DNA from: Pseudoflavonifractor sp. MSJ-30
GTDB lineage: Bacteria > Bacillota > Clostridia > Oscillospirales > Oscillospiraceae
Assembly: GCF_018918045.1 (NCBI RefSeq)
Contig: NZ_JAHLPU010000034.1
Span: 1 to 64,000 of the forward strand
Length of the DNA: 64,000 nt
Direction: 5' to 3'
Below are positions 61,519 through 64,000 of this stretch, piece after piece. A model generated the notes under the pieces. The model was not told the DNA's origin, searched no databases, and saw only the letters and a list, made by a program, of their open reading frames with translations. Position numbers and translations under genes: made by a program. Each line of letters starts with the position of its first letter. Position 1 is the first letter of the stretch.

Positions 61519-61763
61519 TTGAAAGAATCGTGGTTTTATGATATACTTAAGAACCGTGATGCAGCTGCATTCCCTATGCACAGGGATTGCAGCACCGAAC
61601 GAAAAAAACGAAAAGCGTCTGTCAGAAGAATTCGCCGCCTCCAGCCGTCTGTTGTACGCGATATCCCCGGGTCAGAGAATTGGTGCGGTGGCTACCCCCT
61701 TAATCCAAAACACTCTAGAGAATAAAGGAGATTTTAAACGATATGAAATTAGGTATTGTAGGA
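61519..61763 (+). pseudogene. ychF: Promoter, leader and first codons of ychF, interrupted
   Basis: A promoter (TTGAAA at 61519-61524, TATACT at 61542-61547, 17-bp spacer) leads through a leader of about 190 nt to AAGGAG and an ATG at 61743. The first codons read MKLGIVG, the invariant start of the YchF/OLA1 GTPase (normally MKLGIVGLPNVGKST). After GGA at about 61763 the sequence changes to AT-rich DNA and stops at TAA 33 bp later. The rest of ychF is not in this window. This looks like an insertion into the 5' end of the gene. Confidence 0.7.
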
Positions 61764-61893
61764 AATTACCTATTTTCATATCTCCATAATTCTCAATAAA
61801 CATTCATATTCCTCATTTTCCAGAACTTTTCCGCTTTATATCTTCATGTACTTTTATATAATTTCATGGTAATTTGGTGCGGAATTGGTGCGG
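61678..61893. repeat. Repeated AATTGGTGCGG motifs around the ychF junction
   Basis: AATTGGTGCGG occurs exactly at 61678-61688 and 61883-61893, with a variant ATTTGGTGCGG at 61872-61882. The first lies before the ychF start and the other two after the break. They may be recombinase arm sites or attachment sequence. The 61764-61969 stretch has no gene. The 61284-61518 stretch before the promoter also shows none. Confidence 0.45.
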
Positions 61894-61969
61894 CGAATGA
61901 GGTACAACTTTTGGGAAACGGGTTCACCACGGAAAAGTTTGTCAGAAAATTAAGACATAATCGTGCGTA

Positions 61970-62007
61970 AAAGCCGGTGTATCGTGATTAGGCGATACAC
62001 CGGCTTT
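61970..62007. terminator. Bidirectional terminator after the Mod-Res gene
   Basis: A perfect 15-bp stem (AAAGCCGGTGTATCG and its complement) with an 8-base loop, 7 bp after the stop of the restriction gene, with a T-run on the minus strand. Confidence 0.85.
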
Positions 62008-62013
62008 CGCATA

Positions 62014-63948
62014 TTACCGCATGACTTTTTCCATTAAGGACGCATAGCTGTCCACAACATCATAGACCACATTTCCGTCGCTGATAGCCTTGAAATGCTC
62101 TCTTGCGCAGTGGATTTTGGATTCCTCAATGAGCCGGAGCTGCATGGAGGACATGGAGCCCTTTGTCTCTGCCACAAAGTAGATGTGTTTTACTGTACCC
62201 TCATAGAAAGCAATCGCCCAGTCCGGATTATAGTGTCCAACCGGTGTCGCAATATAGAAGCTGTCCGGCAGTTTCACATAAACCGCAACATCCGTATTCG
62301 TATCCAGGTCCGCCGCAAAATCGCGCTCGTTCGTGGAATCATACACAATATGATCATATAGATGCCGCTGCGCTTTCATTGCATTTGTACCCAGCTTCCC
62401 CTTGATGGTCGGTTCCGTGAAGATGTCCGTGTCGTAGCGCTCCTCCAGCATATTATAGGTGATATGCTGAATAATTGCGGTTGCCTTTTCGTCGTTGATC
62501 AAAGCTGCTGCTTTGATAATGAATTCTTCCGGATTGAACTTGAACTGCTCAAAAACGGATTTTTCAATGCCTGTCAGGATTGCGACAACTGCCTTTCGTG
62601 TTAAACCGGTTTCTCCAACTAATTTGCCGACCAGATCATACTTCACGCTGCTGTTGGTGCGGATTCTCCTGCTGCTGTCGTAAGTAGACGACTTTGACTT
62701 TGAGAATGCACTTCCCTCCAGAAGCGAGTCCTTGGACTTAATCTCCTCCATTGCGCCGGTTTCAACTTTGAAGTAGATTTTCGGCACATGGAGATTTCGG
62801 TTGATGGAAGCTATCGCCTTGTCAACAAGTTCATCTGTGTCAAAATCGACCACATATACAGATTTCGGACTAATGCGGTTCCAGAGGGCCTTGAACTCCG
62901 GCATAGCCAGTTTATCTGGATTGACCTGCAGCTCAACATTCTTGTCACGGGCATTCTCCGGCTGCATAGCGCGGCTGTCATAGACGGAATCCAGGATCGC
63001 GATTACGGAATCGCGGCTGTCTGCCACTTCTTCCGCAATCTGAACTGTACCGTTTGCTTTGTCAGCGTAATACTTATCGGTCAATACACCTTTTTTGTCG
63101 ATATAGCCGTTGACAATCAAATCAAAGAAGATGGCCTGTGCCGTGTCGCCGTCCACAACCTGCTCGTTGCCTCTTGCATCCACAATGACCTTTCCTTTGA
63201 ACAGATCAGCAGTAACCGCCACAGGCCGTCCCGCAACCGCTTCCGCAAGCTCACTCTGTAACCCCTTCGCAAAGCTGTCGTAGCTTTCGCTGGCAATGAC
63301 GGTCAGAATATTGACAGAATGCACATCGTTTCCAAGGACATTTGCATCCATGCGCTCGCCATCCTGGTTGACACACAGGCGCAAACCGCGGCCAACCTCC
63401 TGCCGTTTGCGCACCTCGCTGCTGCTCTGCTTCAGCGTACAAATTTGGAACACGTTTGGATTGTCCCAGCCTTCACGCAGCGCGGAGTGGGAGAAAATAA
63501 AGCGTACCGGAGACCTTTTCGGGTCACGATCCAGAAGCAGCTCCTTGTTCTTCATAATCAGGTCATAAGCATCAATATCGTCGGACGTGCCTTCCTTTTT
63601 ATCGGAGAGCTTGCTGTCGGTCATTTTGCCCTTTTTGTCAACAGAGAAGTAACCGGCATGGGTGTCATGGGCGGAAATTGCGTCCAGATACCGTATGTAG
63701 TCCTCGTCTCCGATTTCCCGCTGCATGGAGCTGAGAATGTCGTTGTATTCTTCCTCGAACATATCCGCATACTTCCTTTTTCCTCCATCTTCTTCGTTGA
63801 CTCGCATTACTGCCTCAGAAGTAGTTGCAGAACCCGAAAACAGGTCTAAAATCACTCCATCTGAACCCATTGAAACTCGAATGAGATATTTCATGAGGTT
63901 AATAGGTTTTGGATTATCAAACTTCATTTCCGGAATTAAATGTTTCAA
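62014..63948 (-). pseudogene. In-frame chimera of type III Mod (C-terminus) and Res (C-terminal half)
   Basis: A 644-residue frame. Residues 1 to about 58 (PEMKFDNPKP ... DLFSGSATTSEAVMRVNEEDGG) are the C-terminal SAM-binding end of a type III DNA methylase. From about residue 61 (ADMFEEEYNDI) the frame is type III restriction subunit: helicase motifs near GWDNPN and RKRQEVGRGLR, then a long linker and the nuclease core PD-x20-E-T-K (NPDWAIAFYE ... FVAETKGSM). The Walker A and DExH parts of Res and the front of Mod are missing. The TTG at 63948 has no good ribosome binding site, and an in-frame TGA lies 24 bp upstream. It is most likely a deletion scar. Confidence 0.75.
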
Positions 63949-64000
63949 AAAACAGTTGTACTTTGGGCTTCAAACACGCCCCAGTTGCTTTTGATTGCCT

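Overview
The window reads as a contiguous piece of an anaerobic, endospore-forming Firmicutes chromosome, most like gut Clostridia of the Oscillospiraceae. Reasons: a GC-rich core, consensus SigA promoters and AGGAGG ribosome binding sites, a Gram-positive division and cell wall (dcw) cluster whose MurE carries the meso-diaminopimelate motif DNPR, sporulation genes (spmA, spmB, spoVAC, spoIVB, a SpoVD-like PBP), ferredoxin and Fe-S enzymes, a T-box, and luxS. The genus cannot be fixed from the sequence alone.

Layout. 1-160: tRNA-Asp and tRNA-Val. 305-15254: a minus-strand run mraZ-rsmH-ftsL-PBP-murE-murF-mraY-ftsW-murG-ftsQ-ftsZ, then a methyltransferase and hslO; murD and ftsA are missing from their usual places. 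15342-19595: a ClpC-like ATPase, ferredoxin, trmN6 and rsmI. 19727-24762: an ABC exporter with its two-component system, probably for peptide or antibiotic sensing and resistance. 24920-28867: spmAB, an ECF sigma factor with a DUF4367 partner, and a DEDDh exonuclease. 29079-35853: glgA with an unusual tail, a lone spoVAC, an AT-rich orphan gene, rluA, a Cys-rich protein, an Fe-S aldo/keto reductase and a second exonuclease. 35865-36088 is a MITE-like palindromic element. 36096-40443: MATE pump, coaBC, coaX and a probable pantothenate ECF S component. 40630-44629: a DivIVA-domain protein, a membrane-anchored deacetylase-like protein that seems to have lost its catalytic residues, and luxS-mtnN. 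45343-47951: rrf2-iscU-iscS and fRMsr.

Accessory DNA. spoIVB (48112-49071) is followed by an AT-rich island of about 7 kb, which ends at 56005-56126 in a second, 91% identical copy of the last 122 bp of spoIVB. It holds TnpV, an XRE regulator, an AAA/DUF4143 ATPase, an ApeA-like HEPN protein and a scar joining two truncated defence genes (an N6-adenine methylase and a DUF1016 nuclease). A Phd/ParE toxin-antitoxin pair and two orphan genes follow, then a T-box-controlled brnQ and a lipoprotein. At 61743 a ychF start (ATG and about seven codons) is cut off, and at the right edge a type III restriction locus appears as an in-frame Mod-Res chimera.

How the genes work together. The dcw genes build and divide the cell wall under an apparent MraZ-box promoter. 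iscS and iscU make Fe-S clusters under an Rrf2 repressor with a clear operator. coaX, coaBC and the S component form a coenzyme A supply block. luxS and mtnN recycle S-adenosylhomocysteine. The accessory regions are mostly defence genes, several of them broken.
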